From Natrinema amylolyticus_A (GTDB lineage: Archaea > Halobacteriota > Halobacteria > Halobacteriales > Natrialbaceae), in NCBI RefSeq assembly GCF_042678045.1, contig NZ_JBHUDI010000005.1, positions 124,001 to 188,000 on the forward strand: a stretch of DNA of 64,000 nt, written 5' to 3'. Below are positions 25,817 through 35,015 of this stretch, one piece after another (the first letter of the stretch is position 1; each line of letters starts with the position of its first letter). The notes beneath the pieces are model-generated. The model saw only the letters and a list, made by a program, of their open reading frames with translations. It had not been told where the DNA came from and made no database searches. A program made the translations under genes and the position numbers.

Positions 25817-26152
25817 TCACGCAGTGTCGTTTTTCTCGACCTCGAGGTCGACGTCCTCGGGATCGACCCCGATACGGGCGAACTGGGTCCGGACGTGTTC
25901 TTTGGCGCCCTCGAGGGCCTGTTCGCGGGTGTCGAAGCCCCGCGGCATCGGTGACTCGAAGGCGAGGTTGACCTCGCGGCCGTCGACGAGCTGGGTCGTG
26001 CCGCCGCTGTCGACCTCGTAGAACTCGTCACAAACCCAGACGTACGCGGCGTCTTCGTCCGGTGCGCCGCGGAACGAGGGGGCTCGTTCTCCCCGTTCGT
26101 ACAGTGTGCCGGTGAGTTCCGTCCCGCCAGCACGACCGCGTACCTGAAGCAT
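25817..26152 (-). CDS. Uncharacterised haloarchaeal protein, 111 aa
   Basis: This soluble acidic protein starts LQVRGRAGGTELTGTLYERG. Central YVWVCDEFYEVDSGGTTQLV is followed by a helix (REQALEGAKEHVRTQFARIGV). I recall similar proteins annotated as a haloarchaeal DUF (possibly DUF7113), but I am not certain. The ATG at 26152 was preferred over 26200. Convergent with nurA, whose stop lies 24 nt away. No function can be stated. Confidence 0.75.
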   Translation of the reverse strand: MLQVRGRAGGTELTGTLYERGERAPSFRGAPDEDAAYVWVCDEFYEVDSGGTTQLVDGREVNLAFESPMPRGFDTREQALEGAKEHVRTQFARIGVDPEDVDLEVEKNDTA

Positions 26153-26633
26153 GGATGATGATACGTCTCGCGGACGCAAAAATACAGCGCTCACGAACAC
26201 GAGACGACGCGTTCGGTCGATGCGAGACGGGACGACCGGTCAGTGCTGACGACCGAGCGTCTCGTTCGGATCGCGGAACGATCCCGCCGACCTGTGACGA
26301 CTCGTCTGAGCGAAATACGTGTCGGACCGCCATATTCGTCTCACGAGCGGTCGTAAACAGGTACTACGAGACGGTGAAACGACTCCGAGACGATGAAACC
26401 TGTTGGCACTCGATTTTAATCGATCAGTGACGAAGATGCTACTGCTGTTCACTGCCCAGTAATTCGGACTGGTCTCGAACGATGACAGTAGCTATTTCCA
26501 GAGGGAATTTCCACTATCTGCCGTTCGCAGGCGGTTCAACGGATTACCCAGTGGATTCAGCAGTAACAACTCATTCACGACCCAAATCGTTTTGGAACTG
26601 GTCTTATGTCCATTGCATGGGTTACTATGGACA
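26153..26633. other. Intergenic region, 481 nt
   Basis: This region separates an uncharacterised gene (-) from a wHTH gene (+). GAGACGGTGAAAC (26369-26381) and GAGACGATGAAAC (26388-26400) form an imperfect direct repeat 19 nt apart, which could be a regulator site. GCTACTG (26438-26444) and CAGTAGC (26486-26492) are inverted and might be a decayed palindromic element. TTACTATGG near 26621 lies too close to the ATG at 26634 for a TATA box. No gene was found. Confidence 0.4.
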
Positions 26634-27260
26634 ATGAGTTCGGACGCTCACATCGGCGACGACGCCCCCGGACCGCTCATCGATGTCCCAGCAGAATGTT
26701 ACGAGGTCCTTCGCAGCCCGCACCGACTTCGCGTTCTCGAGGTTCTCGGGCGCAGAGACACACGACTTCCGCCGGCGGAACTGACGACGGCACTGGTCGA
26801 CCGGATGGAATCGGATCTCCCGACCGGGCAGGCGCGACACGAGGTGCGGATCAGCCTCGCCCACAATCATCTGCCACGACTCGAAGACGCCGGACTCGTC
26901 GACTGGGCCGAGGCCGGCGTCGCGCTCGTCGACGACCCGCCAGTCCAGCCCGCAGCCATCGCATCTCTCCTCGAACTCTGTGAAGACGAGCACGCCGAAA
27001 CCCTGCTCGAGGCGCTCGTCGATCCGATCCGGATGTGTATCCTCTCCGTGCTCGAAGAGACCGACCGCCCACTCTCGCTCGAGCAACTCGCGACGCACCT
27101 CGGTGCACACGTCGGCGGGCCGTTTTGCGACGTCGAGCGCGCGGCGATCGCACTACACCACTCACATCTCCCTGCGATGGCCGACGTCGGCGTCGTCAGC
27201 TACGACCCCGACTCGAAGCTGATCACGCGAGACGACGAGAGCATCCCGATCGTTCAGTAG
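26634..27260 (+). CDS. Double winged-helix protein (DUF7344-like)
   Basis: This 208-aa protein contains two tandem copies of a winged-helix-like module: YEVLRSPHRLRVLEVLG...SLAHNHLPRLEDAGLVDW (residues 20-90) and ALVDPIRMCILSVLEE...IALHHSHLPAMADVGVVSYD (residues 125-195). The H-N/S-H-L-P motif before the last helix is typical of haloarchaeal DUF7344 regulators. It may be a DNA-binding or partner-binding regulator. A related single-module protein with membrane segments is at 55469. The ATG at 26634 is the most likely start. Confidence 0.8.
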   Translation: MSSDAHIGDDAPGPLIDVPAECYEVLRSPHRLRVLEVLGRRDTRLPPAELTTALVDRMESDLPTGQARHEVRISLAHNHLPRLEDAGLVDWAEAGVALVDDPPVQPAAIASLLELCEDEHAETLLEALVDPIRMCILSVLEETDRPLSLEQLATHLGAHVGGPFCDVERAAIALHHSHLPAMADVGVVSYDPDSKLITRDDESIPIVQ

Positions 27261-27389
27261 TCGCCACCAGCGTCCGAGCCGATCGCTTTCTCACACCGAT
27301 AGCACGTTCGTCCCATCGATCGTCTCTCTGGGTCGCCGCGCCGGAAACGGCAAGAGTGTTCTCGATGATCCCGTACACACAGCACAGAA

Positions 27390-28181
27390 ATGACGGTGCC
27401 ACGCGCAGACACCGGTCGCGATAGCGTGGCGAGCGACGCCATCAGGATCGTCGCCGTGGTCGGCACTGCTGTCCTGCTCGCACTGTCGCTGGCTGGCATC
27501 GCGGGGACGGCCGTCGCGATCGACCAGGTCGCGATCCTCTCGCCAGATCGGACGACGATCGAAGCGACGCCCGGTGAGACGCTCGAGATCGATGTCACGC
27601 TCCAGAGTCAGGGCGGCCACGGCGGCGAGGGCGTCACCAACGTGTCGCTGGTCGCCCAGTACCACCCCGACTACCTCGCGGTGACCGACGTCGAACGGGG
27701 CCCGTGGCTCGAGGGCAACGAGACCGAGGTCCACACGAGGACGGCGATCGCCAACGAACAGGGGACGGCGGTCATCGAGCAGCGCCGCGAGCCGGCGGCC
27801 GGGGGAACGGCCGGCACCGGAACGATCGCGACGCTGACCGTGCAGGTGGCCCCGGACGCGCCGGCCGGCACGACGACGATCTCGTTCGACGAGACCGACG
27901 TGGCGCTCACCGGGGACTGGCCGATCGCCGTCGTCGACGAGTCCGCGACCGTCTCGATCGACGGCGGCACCGAGTCGCTCGCGGCCTTCGACCACCCCGA
28001 TCCCGACACGCTGGCGCTCGAGGAGACGGGATCGGGGGCGAACGACTCGAGTGACGACGGCGGGACGGCCGACCGTGGCGGTGAGCTTCCGATTCCGGGC
28101 TTTACGACCTGGATCGCGCTGGTTGCACTTTCGGTCGTTGCGGGCGTGCTGTGGCTCAATCGAAACAGTCGGCATCGATAA
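27390..28181 (+). CDS. Secreted cohesin-type domain protein with C-terminal PGF-like anchor
   Basis: This 263-aa protein has an N-terminal hydrophobic signal (VVGTAVLLALSLAGIAGTAVA, shown in part), a beta-sandwich at about 45-190 of cohesin type (ATPGETLEIDVTLQSQG, VSLVAQYHPDYLAVTDVERG, TIATLTVQVAPDAPAGTTTI), a Ser/Asp/Gly linker and a C-terminal PIPGFTTWIALVALSV segment with basic end (NRNSRHR). The last part resembles the PGF sorting signal processed by archaeosortase. It is probably exposed on the cell surface. It lies between nurA and herA but shows no DNA-repair feature. Confidence 0.78.
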   Translation: MTVPRADTGRDSVASDAIRIVAVVGTAVLLALSLAGIAGTAVAIDQVAILSPDRTTIEATPGETLEIDVTLQSQGGHGGEGVTNVSLVAQYHPDYLAVTDVERGPWLEGNETEVHTRTAIANEQGTAVIEQRREPAAGGTAGTGTIATLTVQVAPDAPAGTTTISFDETDVALTGDWPIAVVDESATVSIDGGTESLAAFDHPDPDTLALEETGSGANDSSDDGGTADRGGELPIPGFTTWIALVALSVVAGVLWLNRNSRHR

Positions 28182-28208
28182 ACAGTCCGCCCGGCTGGAG
28201 GGAAACGC

Positions 28209-28216
28209 GTTTTAGG
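28209..28216 (+). promoter_or_regulatory. TATA-like box of herA
   Basis: GTTTTAGG lies 22-29 nt before the herA ATG at 28238, consistent with leaderless initiation. This excludes the in-frame start at 28151, which lies in the preceding gene. Confidence 0.5.
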
Positions 28217-28237
28217 GATGGGCCGGATGAACCCTAT

Positions 28238-30082
28238 ATGACTGATCTGGGAGACTTCGGCGATTTCGACGCCGACGCCGATGCTGACGAGGGGGCCGCG
28301 GCCGACTCGTCGACGGCAACGGCAGGGGCCGACGAGTCGGCAACCGCGAGTTCGACGACCGACGGCGTGACCGACGACTTCGAGCCGACGCCAGTCGAGC
28401 CCAGCGGCGACGACGTCGGCATCGGGGCGATCTGCGTCTCTCAGGGGCTGCGCGTCGCCGAGGACGGCGATGACACGACACTGCAGGCCTACATTACCCG
28501 CGGCAATCGCTCGTCGATCCGCATCGGGAGCTACCTGCTCGCGCCCTACCCCGACGGCGAGACGCTGTTCTGTCGGATTACGGGACTCGAGTACGCCCAG
28601 CAGTACCACGCTGACGACGCGACGGAGATCCATGCCCGGCGGGCGATGCGTTCCGACGGGATCGACGAGTCAGACTACAAGTTCGTCGCCTCGCTGGAAC
28701 CGGTCGCCGTCCTGTATGACGATGACGGCGAACTCAAACGCCGGATGACCGACCGCGTGCCGAAACCCCAGACGGTGATCCGGCAGGCTGACGACACCGA
28801 GGAGATCAAGACTGGGCTGAAGATGCCCGACGACGGCGTCTTTCTGGGCCATCTCTCGGTCGGCGGTGAGAAAGTCCGGACGGCGGCCACCCCACCGACG
28901 ATCGATTACCGGCTGAAAGACGACTACGAGGCGGGTGATCCGCTCGTTTTCCGACACACGCTGATCGCCGGTGGGACGGGCTCGGGGAAGACTCATGGCG
29001 CGAAGAACATCCTGCGACAGTATCTCGCCGACGACCGCACGTATCCGATGGCCGACGACCGCACGGTCTCCCCTGCCGTCGTCCAGTTCGACCCGCAGGA
29101 CGAGTACGCCCAGATGCACGACGACAACCCCGAGTTGGACGGCGACTTCGCGCGCCGCCTCGAGCGCGAGGGCATCGCCTACGGCGGCGTCTCCGATACG
29201 ACTGCCTTCGTCCCGAAAGTGGGGTCGGCGTCGTACGCTGCGGGCCACCATCGTGCGAAGCAGGTCGAGTTCACGATCCCCTTCTCGATGGTCCACGACA
29301 ATCCGTGGCTGGTCGCGGGGAGCGGATTGAACGACAACCAGTACGGCGCGCTCGTCAGCGTGCTCCTCCCGCGATTCAGACAGCAGTACGGCGCGGACGG
29401 CACCTACGAGGAATTTACGACGTTCCTCGACGATCCCGCACTGCGCGAGGAACTCGACGAGTCCGGCCGCGTCCACGAGGCGACCTTCGACGCCGTGCGC
29501 CGGCGCGTGCTCGGCTTCGGCCACGTCTTCGATCAGGACGCACGCCCGATCACCGACTTGGTCCACGAGTTCGTCCGCCCCGGCGGGCTCACCGTGGTGC
29601 CGACCTACCACATCAACGACACGCGAGCGACCGAAACCATCGTCCTCGCGGTCTCGTCGCTGCTGATCGACCAGAAGCTCTCGAACGATCCGACCTACGA
29701 CCGGATCAAGGAAACGCCGCTCGTGCTGGGCATGGACGAGGCCCACAACTTCCTGACCGACGCCGACAGCGTGCAGGCCGGGAAAGTTATCACCAAGTTT
29801 ACCGAAGCCGCCAAACAGGGCCGCAAGGAGCGGCTCGGCCTCTTCTTGATCACGCAGGACCCTCAGGACATCCACGACGCCGTTTTCAAGCAAATCAACA
29901 CCACTATCGTCCTGAACCTCGGCGACGAGGACGCCATCAAGAGCGTGAACATCCCGAGCAACCTCGAGTCGAAGGTGCCGTACATGGAGAAAGGCCAGAT
30001 GGTCGTCTACTCGCCCGACAATTCGGAGCCGGTCGAGCTGATCGGCCTGCCGAAATGCCTGACTCGGCACGGTCGGGACTGA
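28238..30082 (+). CDS. herA: DNA double-strand break repair helicase/translocase HerA
   Basis: This 614-aa HerA/FtsK-superfamily ATPase has a Walker A motif AGGTGSGKTHGAKN (near residue 245), a Walker B LVLGMDEAHNFL (near 505), and a C-terminal SNLESKVPYMEKGQMVVYSPD segment typical of HerA. The first ~60 residues are a low-complexity Asp/Ala stretch; an N-terminal HAS-barrel-like region follows. It pumps DNA through a hexameric ring while NurA cuts. The presumed partner nurA is 2.4 kb upstream on the same strand. Confidence 0.9.
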   Translation: MTDLGDFGDFDADADADEGAAADSSTATAGADESATASSTTDGVTDDFEPTPVEPSGDDVGIGAICVSQGLRVAEDGDDTTLQAYITRGNRSSIRIGSYLLAPYPDGETLFCRITGLEYAQQYHADDATEIHARRAMRSDGIDESDYKFVASLEPVAVLYDDDGELKRRMTDRVPKPQTVIRQADDTEEIKTGLKMPDDGVFLGHLSVGGEKVRTAATPPTIDYRLKDDYEAGDPLVFRHTLIAGGTGSGKTHGAKNILRQYLADDRTYPMADDRTVSPAVVQFDPQDEYAQMHDDNPELDGDFARRLEREGIAYGGVSDTTAFVPKVGSASYAAGHHRAKQVEFTIPFSMVHDNPWLVAGSGLNDNQYGALVSVLLPRFRQQYGADGTYEEFTTFLDDPALREELDESGRVHEATFDAVRRRVLGFGHVFDQDARPITDLVHEFVRPGGLTVVPTYHINDTRATETIVLAVSSLLIDQKLSNDPTYDRIKETPLVLGMDEAHNFLTDADSVQAGKVITKFTEAAKQGRKERLGLFLITQDPQDIHDAVFKQINTTIVLNLGDEDAIKSVNIPSNLESKVPYMEKGQMVVYSPDNSEPVELIGLPKCLTRHGRD

Positions 30083-30275
30083 GACTGGGACCGGCGGGGC
30101 CGAGTGCTCGAGCCGCTGGTCGGTCACACAGCTGATCGATCATCGTGACGTGCCGTCGGCTCGCGGTCAGTCAAAGAGAGAAAAGAACGAATCATCAGGG
30201 ACGGCCACGGCGGGCCACGATGTCGTCGTGACCCAATCAGGGGCCGTCCGCACCGTCAGAGAGCGCTGGTCGCCG

Positions 30276-31901
30276 TTATCCCTGACCGACCATCGACTCT
30301 TCTTCGTCCCACTCCTGTTCCTGCAGCTCGTATTTCTGGATCTTGCCCGTCGCCGTCTTCGGGAGCGAGTTGACGAACTCGACGCGGTGGACGACCTTGT
30401 AGCCGGCGAGTCGCTCGCGCGTGAACTCCGTCAGCTCGTCTTCGGAGACCGGCGGGTTCTGTGGGTCGTCGTTCGACGGCACGACGAACGCCTTCGGCGT
30501 CTCGCCCCACTTCTCGCTGGGCGAGGGGATCACGGCCACGTCGGCGACTGCCTCGTGGTCGAACAGCGTGTCCTCGAGTTCGATGCTCGAGATGTTCTCC
30601 CCGCCGGAGATGATGATGTCCTTCTCGCGGTCCTGGATCGAGAGCATGCCCTTCTCGTTGACGACGGCGAGGTCACCGGTGTGGAACCAGCCCTCACGCT
30701 TGTCGTTGAACGCTTCGTCGGTCTCCTCGGGCTTCTCCCAGTAGCCTTCCATGACCTGGTTGCCGCGGACGAGGATCTCGCCGATCGACTCGTCGTCCCA
30801 CGGGACCTCGTTGCCGTCGTCGTCGACGACTTCGATTTCGGTGGCCAGCGGGGCGATCCCCTGGCGCTTTTTCAGCGCGAAGCGCTCCTCGCTGTCCTCG
30901 TCGATCAGGCGACGGGTCGCGGAGGTACCGATGAGCGGGCCGGTCTCGGTCGCACCGTAGAGCTGGCGGAAGTGCCAGCCGAACGTCTCTTCGACGGTTC
31001 GGATGACGCTTTCCGGTGGCGCGGCACCGGCGGCGGTGACGCGCATCGGGTTGTCGCCCTCGGTGGAGACGTCGTTCTCCTCGTAGTACTCGTCGAGCAT
31101 GCTGAGCACCGTCGGCGCACAGCAGAGGAACGAGACGTCCTCGTCGTTGATCTGCTGGAAGATCTCCTCGGCGTCGACGCCACGGGTGCAGACGTGTTTC
31201 GCGCCCATGCCCGTGATGGCGTAGATGTGTCCCCAGCCGTTGACGTGGAACATCGGCAGCGTCCACAGGTAGACGTCGTCGTCGGTGATCTCGTGGTGGA
31301 TCGTCACGAGCTGGGCGTGCAGCGACTCGGTGCGGTGGGTCCGCATGACGCCTTTCGGGTCGCCGGTCGTCCCGGAGGTGTAGTTGATCGTGATGACGTC
31401 GTCTTCGCTCATCTCGGGGCGCTCGTAGTCGGGCTCGACGTCCGCGATGAGGTCGTCGAAATCCTCCCAGTCGCCCTCGACTTCGTCGGCGTCGTTCGTG
31501 ATGAAGATCTCCGTCGGGACCTCGTCACGGATTGCTTCGATCTTGTCGGCGTACTCGTAGTCGGCGATGATCGCTTTCGTGCCGGAGTCGGAGAGGAGAT
31601 ACTCGTAGTCCTCGGGGGTCAGCCGATAGTTCAGCGGCGTGTGGACGGCGCCGAGCTGCATGATCCCGTAGGCGGACTCGAGCTGGTAGTGCGTGTTGGG
31701 GTCGAGGACGGCCACGCGGTCTCCCTTCTCGATGCCACGGTCTTGCAGGACCGTCGAGAGTCGGTCGGCACGGTCGCCGAACTCCTCGTACGTGAACCGC
31801 TCGCCCGTCGTCGCGACGATCGCTTCTTCGTCGCCATAGTACTTGCGCGCTCGGTCGAGGAAATCGGTCACCAACAGTGGGACTTCCATATACCTCGCCA
31901 T
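30276..31901 (-). CDS. Acyl-CoA synthetase (AMP-forming)
   Basis: This 541-aa adenylate-forming ligase has the AMP-binding P-loop YTSGTTGDPKGV, the A5-type GATETG, the hinge GDLAVVNEKGMLSIQDREKD and the C-terminal catalytic lysine in LPKTATGKIQK. It is of the medium/long-chain fatty acid or aromatic acid CoA ligase type. Such enzymes feed beta-oxidation in haloarchaea, which makes it relevant to, though not clustered with, the acyl operon at 8-13 kb. An ATG at 31889 (MEVPLL) is an alternative start, since family proteins often begin there. Confidence 0.9.
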   Translation of the reverse strand: MARYMEVPLLVTDFLDRARKYYGDEEAIVATTGERFTYEEFGDRADRLSTVLQDRGIEKGDRVAVLDPNTHYQLESAYGIMQLGAVHTPLNYRLTPEDYEYLLSDSGTKAIIADYEYADKIEAIRDEVPTEIFITNDADEVEGDWEDFDDLIADVEPDYERPEMSEDDVITINYTSGTTGDPKGVMRTHRTESLHAQLVTIHHEITDDDVYLWTLPMFHVNGWGHIYAITGMGAKHVCTRGVDAEEIFQQINDEDVSFLCCAPTVLSMLDEYYEENDVSTEGDNPMRVTAAGAAPPESVIRTVEETFGWHFRQLYGATETGPLIGTSATRRLIDEDSEERFALKKRQGIAPLATEIEVVDDDGNEVPWDDESIGEILVRGNQVMEGYWEKPEETDEAFNDKREGWFHTGDLAVVNEKGMLSIQDREKDIIISGGENISSIELEDTLFDHEAVADVAVIPSPSEKWGETPKAFVVPSNDDPQNPPVSEDELTEFTRERLAGYKVVHRVEFVNSLPKTATGKIQKYELQEQEWDEEESMVGQG

Positions 31902-32059
31902 CGAACATTGATTATAATATTCTTTATGGAGTCTTCCCAGGTTTCAGTACAGCAGTTTGATGCGTACCAATCGCTGTAATTTTTGTCTGACATCTTTTTC
32001 TGTTTCCGACCCGTCACCTCGAGACCGACAAATACGCGTGGTGATCGTTTACGGCTGTC

Positions 32060-32677
32060 TTAGTCGTCTACAGCCGACTCGAGCAACGTTCGTTCGAAAA
32101 ACGCCCGGACGGTGCTCGCGATGTCGTCGGCCGCGCCGACGAAGAAGTGGTCGGCCGACAGGGCGGTCGTCTCGTCGCCACGACCTCGCGCGCGCTCGAC
32201 GATCGGCTCCCAGTCGACGGTCGTATCACGCTCGCCGTACAGAACGTGGAAGGGAGCTTCGAGCGCGTCCAGGGCCTCGAGCGCGTCGAGATCGTCGGCC
32301 AGGCGTGCCGTCGGCGCGAGGACGGCGACCGCGTCGGGATCGACGTCGGCCGACGCGAGTACCGCCAGCGTTGCGCCGAAGCTGTAGCCGAAGACGCCGA
32401 CCGGGCAGCCGTCGAACTCGTCGCGAGCCCACCGGACGGCGTTGCGGACGTCTTCTCGCTCGCCGTATCCCTCGTCCCACGGGCCGTAATCGAAGCGCAA
32501 GCTGGTGATACCGACGTCACGAAGGGCGTCACTGACGGCGACGAGTCGCCGATCGCTTCTCGAGCCGCCGTGTTGTGGATGGGGCGGGCAGGCGACGACG
32601 ACCGCATGCGGATCGCCGTCCGGTTCCACGAGCGTTCCTCGCGTGTCACGACCGCCGGGAAGCACTACATCTGTCAT
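32060..32677 (-). CDS. Alpha/beta hydrolase (dienelactone-hydrolase-like, COG2945 type)
   Basis: This 205-aa compact hydrolase has the nucleophile elbow GYSFGA, an acid-side segment LYGERDTTVDW and the catalytic His in SADHFF. VACPPHPQHGGSRSDR is the oxyanion-side loop of the short COG2945-like hydrolases. The triad appears intact. Substrate unknown. The ATG at 32677 was chosen because the first beta strand starts there; the frame runs further up to 32758 without family-like residues. It is divergent from pspA. Confidence 0.85.
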   Translation of the reverse strand: MTDVVLPGGRDTRGTLVEPDGDPHAVVVACPPHPQHGGSRSDRRLVAVSDALRDVGITSLRFDYGPWDEGYGEREDVRNAVRWARDEFDGCPVGVFGYSFGATLAVLASADVDPDAVAVLAPTARLADDLDALEALDALEAPFHVLYGERDTTVDWEPIVERARGRGDETTALSADHFFVGAADDIASTVRAFFERTLLESAVDD

Positions 32678-32757
32678 GGGTGGGCCATCACGACGCTCGG
32701 TAATCAACCCGGCGCGCCGGGACGGCCGGGTCGACATGGAATATTCCCGAAGTGACA

Positions 32758-32765
32758 TTTTTAAG
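32758..32765 (+). promoter_or_regulatory. TATA-like box of pspA
   Basis: TTTTTAAG lies 25-32 nt before the ATG at 32790, as expected for a leaderless transcript. It is one of the clearer promoters of the window. Confidence 0.6.
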
Positions 32766-32789
32766 GGTCAGGAGCGATATGGTGCGAGT

Positions 32790-33614
32790 ATGGGCATCCT
32801 CTCTCGGGCTTCCTACGTCATCCGGTCGAAACTCAACTCGGTGCTCAACCGGGCCGAGGATCCGACCGAAACGCTGGACTACTCCTACGAACAGATGCGC
32901 GACCAGCTCCAGCAGGTCAAACGCGGCATCGCCGATCTCACCACGCAGAAAAAGCGCCTCGAGATGCAGAAACGCCGGCTCGAGGACAACGTCGAGAAAC
33001 ACAACGAACAGGCCCGGACGGCGGTTCAGCAAAACCGCGAGGATCTGGCGCGCCGCGCCCTCGAGAAGAAAAAGACGAAGATGAACCAGATCGAGGATCT
33101 CGAGCGCCAGATATCGGATCTGCAGGGCCAGCAAGACCGACTGGTCGAACAGAAAGACGAACTGCAGCGGCGCATCGAGGAGTTCCGCACGAAAAAGGAG
33201 ACGATGAAAGCCCGCCACGAGGCCGCAAAGGCCAGTTCGACGGTTTCGGAGGCGATGACGTCTACCGGCGAGGAGTTCGAGGACGTCGGCCGCGCCATCG
33301 AACGCGCCGAGGAACAGACCGAGGACATGGAGGCCCGCGCCGCCGCCCTCGACGAACTCCACGAGTCCGGCGCGTTCGAGGACGTTATCTCCGACAAGGA
33401 CACGATCGACCGTGAACTCGAGCAGCTGTCGACCGACAGCGGCGTCGAAGCCGAACTCGAGACGCTCAAATCCGAGGTCGGCGAGGGAGAATCCGAGCCA
33501 GCAGCCGACGCCGCGAGCGAGGTCGACGAGGAGGAACTCACGGACCTCGAGAACGAGGATCAGGAAGCGGTCGAGGCCGAACTCGCGGAGTTACAGGACG
33601 ACGAACAAGCCTGA
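32790..33614 (+). CDS. pspA: PspA/IM30 family membrane-stress protein
   Basis: This 274-aa protein begins GILSRASYVIRSKLNSVLNRAEDP, the amphipathic helix of PspA/Vipp1 proteins, followed by long coiled-coil helices (about residues 25-190; repeated KKRLEMQKRRLEDNVEKH-type heptads). The last 70 residues are an acidic tail. The family is ESCRT-III-related and oligomerises on membranes to protect them. Haloarchaeal versions respond to salt or membrane stress. The gene is monocistronic with its own promoter. Confidence 0.92.
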   Translation: MGILSRASYVIRSKLNSVLNRAEDPTETLDYSYEQMRDQLQQVKRGIADLTTQKKRLEMQKRRLEDNVEKHNEQARTAVQQNREDLARRALEKKKTKMNQIEDLERQISDLQGQQDRLVEQKDELQRRIEEFRTKKETMKARHEAAKASSTVSEAMTSTGEEFEDVGRAIERAEEQTEDMEARAAALDELHESGAFEDVISDKDTIDRELEQLSTDSGVEAELETLKSEVGEGESEPAADAASEVDEEELTDLENEDQEAVEAELAELQDDEQA

Positions 33615-33800
33615 GTCTGCGTTCTCTATTACCTGCCGTTACTGACCGATAACCGGCGAACCGTGCGCTCCCCGAGGCTGTCACAGTATTCGACCGGACT
33701 GTCCTACTGATATTCCTGTCGCTCGACTCGTCCGGAGCCCGCACCTCTCTTGCTGGGATTTGGGGCAACAGTTACCACTGGCCATGAAGAACTATCTCAT

Positions 33801-34148
33801 ATGAGCGACGAGTCACCGTTCGAGTCGATCTCACTGACCAATCAGGCGGTCCTGCTCACCGTCGCCGAACTCGCCCGTCAGGACGAAACGCCGGTCCAGA
33901 CACACGACCTTCGGAAACGCTGTCAGGATCACCTCACAGACGTCGACACGGAGGTCATCGGCACGATCTCCGAAGCCGACGTCATCCGCTCGCTGTACCG
34001 ACTCGAGGATGAAGACCTCGTCGCCGAGGTTGACCCGTCGAAGACGTCGCCGACGGGGAAGGGGCGGCCAGCGTACACACTCGCCGTCCCCGAGACAGCG
34101 GTCTACGACGGTGTCGACGACGAACTGCACGAAACCATCCTCGAGTAG
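33801..34148 (+). CDS. Small winged-helix protein
   Basis: This 115-aa protein has a winged-helix pattern: a first helix region SLTNQAVLLTVAELARQD, a second TVDLRK-type helix region (THDLRKRCQDHL) and a recognition part DVIRSLYRLEDEDLVAEV, then a wing containing GKGRPAYTL. It resembles the haloarchaeal wHTH proteins linked to Orc/Cdc6 C-terminal-like domains, but that is only an impression. No target can be named. The ATG at 33801 was chosen over 33750. Confidence 0.75.
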   Translation: MSDESPFESISLTNQAVLLTVAELARQDETPVQTHDLRKRCQDHLTDVDTEVIGTISEADVIRSLYRLEDEDLVAEVDPSKTSPTGKGRPAYTLAVPETAVYDGVDDELHETILE

Positions 34149-34271
34149 CCTCGGTCCACCACCGGGTGTAGCTGGGTGCGGTCGACCGCCAGTCACACGC
34201 ACTCGAGTGCGTCTCGCGGACCGATGGCACGGCCACCGGCCGTTCGAGCACGACCGAGGACGATCTCGCCG

Positions 34272-34781
34272 TCACGACGGGGTGCCGAGAACGGCGATGT
34301 CGTAGCTGGCGACGACCGACGGTGACTCGAGGACGATCACCTGAAACTCCCAGGTCGAGCCGGCGTTGAGGTCGCCGGTGCTGGCGAAATATCGGCCGAG
34401 CATGGTCCCGTCGTCGTCGTAGACGCGCGTCCGTACTTCGACGGCCTGAATCCGGTTGGAGCCTGTGTTTTCGACGGTCCCCTGGATCGTCGAGCCGAGA
34501 TAGCCACTCTCGACGACGAACTCGTGGCTGCGCAGCGAGAGCGGATCGAGTGGTGTCACCGAGTCGCTGGGTTGTTGCTGGGCGAGTGCTGCTGCCGCGG
34601 ACATTTGCGCTGCCGACCGGTTGGAGACGTTGCTGGCATTGATACCACTCACGGTGCCCTCCTCGTAGATCGGCTGTCCGCCGAGACTGTTGCTGCCGAG
34701 ACAGCCGGCGGCTGCGGCCGCGATACCCGTCCCCAGCGTTGCGAGTACCCGCCGTCGACTCGTCGACTCCGGTCGGCTCAT
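34272..34781 (-). CDS. Tat lipoprotein with FxLYD-like beta domain
   Basis: This 169-aa protein has a twin-arginine signal (SRRRVLATLGTGIAAAAAGC) with a lipobox cysteine at C27, so it is probably a lipid-anchored surface protein. The C-terminal 90 residues read as an Ig-like FxLYD domain: STIQGTVENTGSNRIQAVEV, RVYDDDGTMLGRYFAST, and STWEFQVIV. FxLYD domains are common on haloarchaeal lipoproteins of unknown role. It is convergent with a wHTH gene. Confidence 0.82.
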   Translation of the reverse strand: MSRPESTSRRRVLATLGTGIAAAAAGCLGSNSLGGQPIYEEGTVSGINASNVSNRSAAQMSAAAALAQQQPSDSVTPLDPLSLRSHEFVVESGYLGSTIQGTVENTGSNRIQAVEVRTRVYDDDGTMLGRYFASTGDLNAGSTWEFQVIVLESPSVVASYDIAVLGTPS

Positions 34782-34985
34782 CGCTGTCGAGCGCTCGTCC
34801 GCGAGTTGGTTCCGTCACCGTACATGTGTCGGATCGACACCACGGATGCATTTCAGTGTAGGCCTTGAAGCGGCTGTTCTCGTCCGCCGGTGGCCGTGTT
34901 TGGTTCGTCCGATTCGGCACGGTTCGCTCGAGAGCCGTACCTGTCCCGGTTCAGTACCGGCATGTGGCGGTGTGCAACGCAGGCC

Positions 34986-34991
34986 CTTATT
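34986..34991 (+). promoter_or_regulatory. TATA-like box of the first membrane paralogue
   Basis: CTTATT lies 25-30 nt upstream of the ATG at 35016. This spacing favours that start over earlier in-frame ATGs at 34890 and 34962. Confidence 0.45.
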
Positions 34992-35015
34992 GTCGGGTCG
35001 GTGGTACGTGTGGCT

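Noticed and set aside
30150..31979. A 609-codon open frame on the + strand opposite the acyl-CoA synthetase
   Set aside because: The opposite strand carries a complete AMP-binding enzyme with all motifs; the + strand frame has none.
33616..33715. Possible seventh copy of the palindromic element after pspA
   Set aside because: Only about 20 of 34 positions match the best copy and the right arm is not recognisable, so chance similarity is likely.
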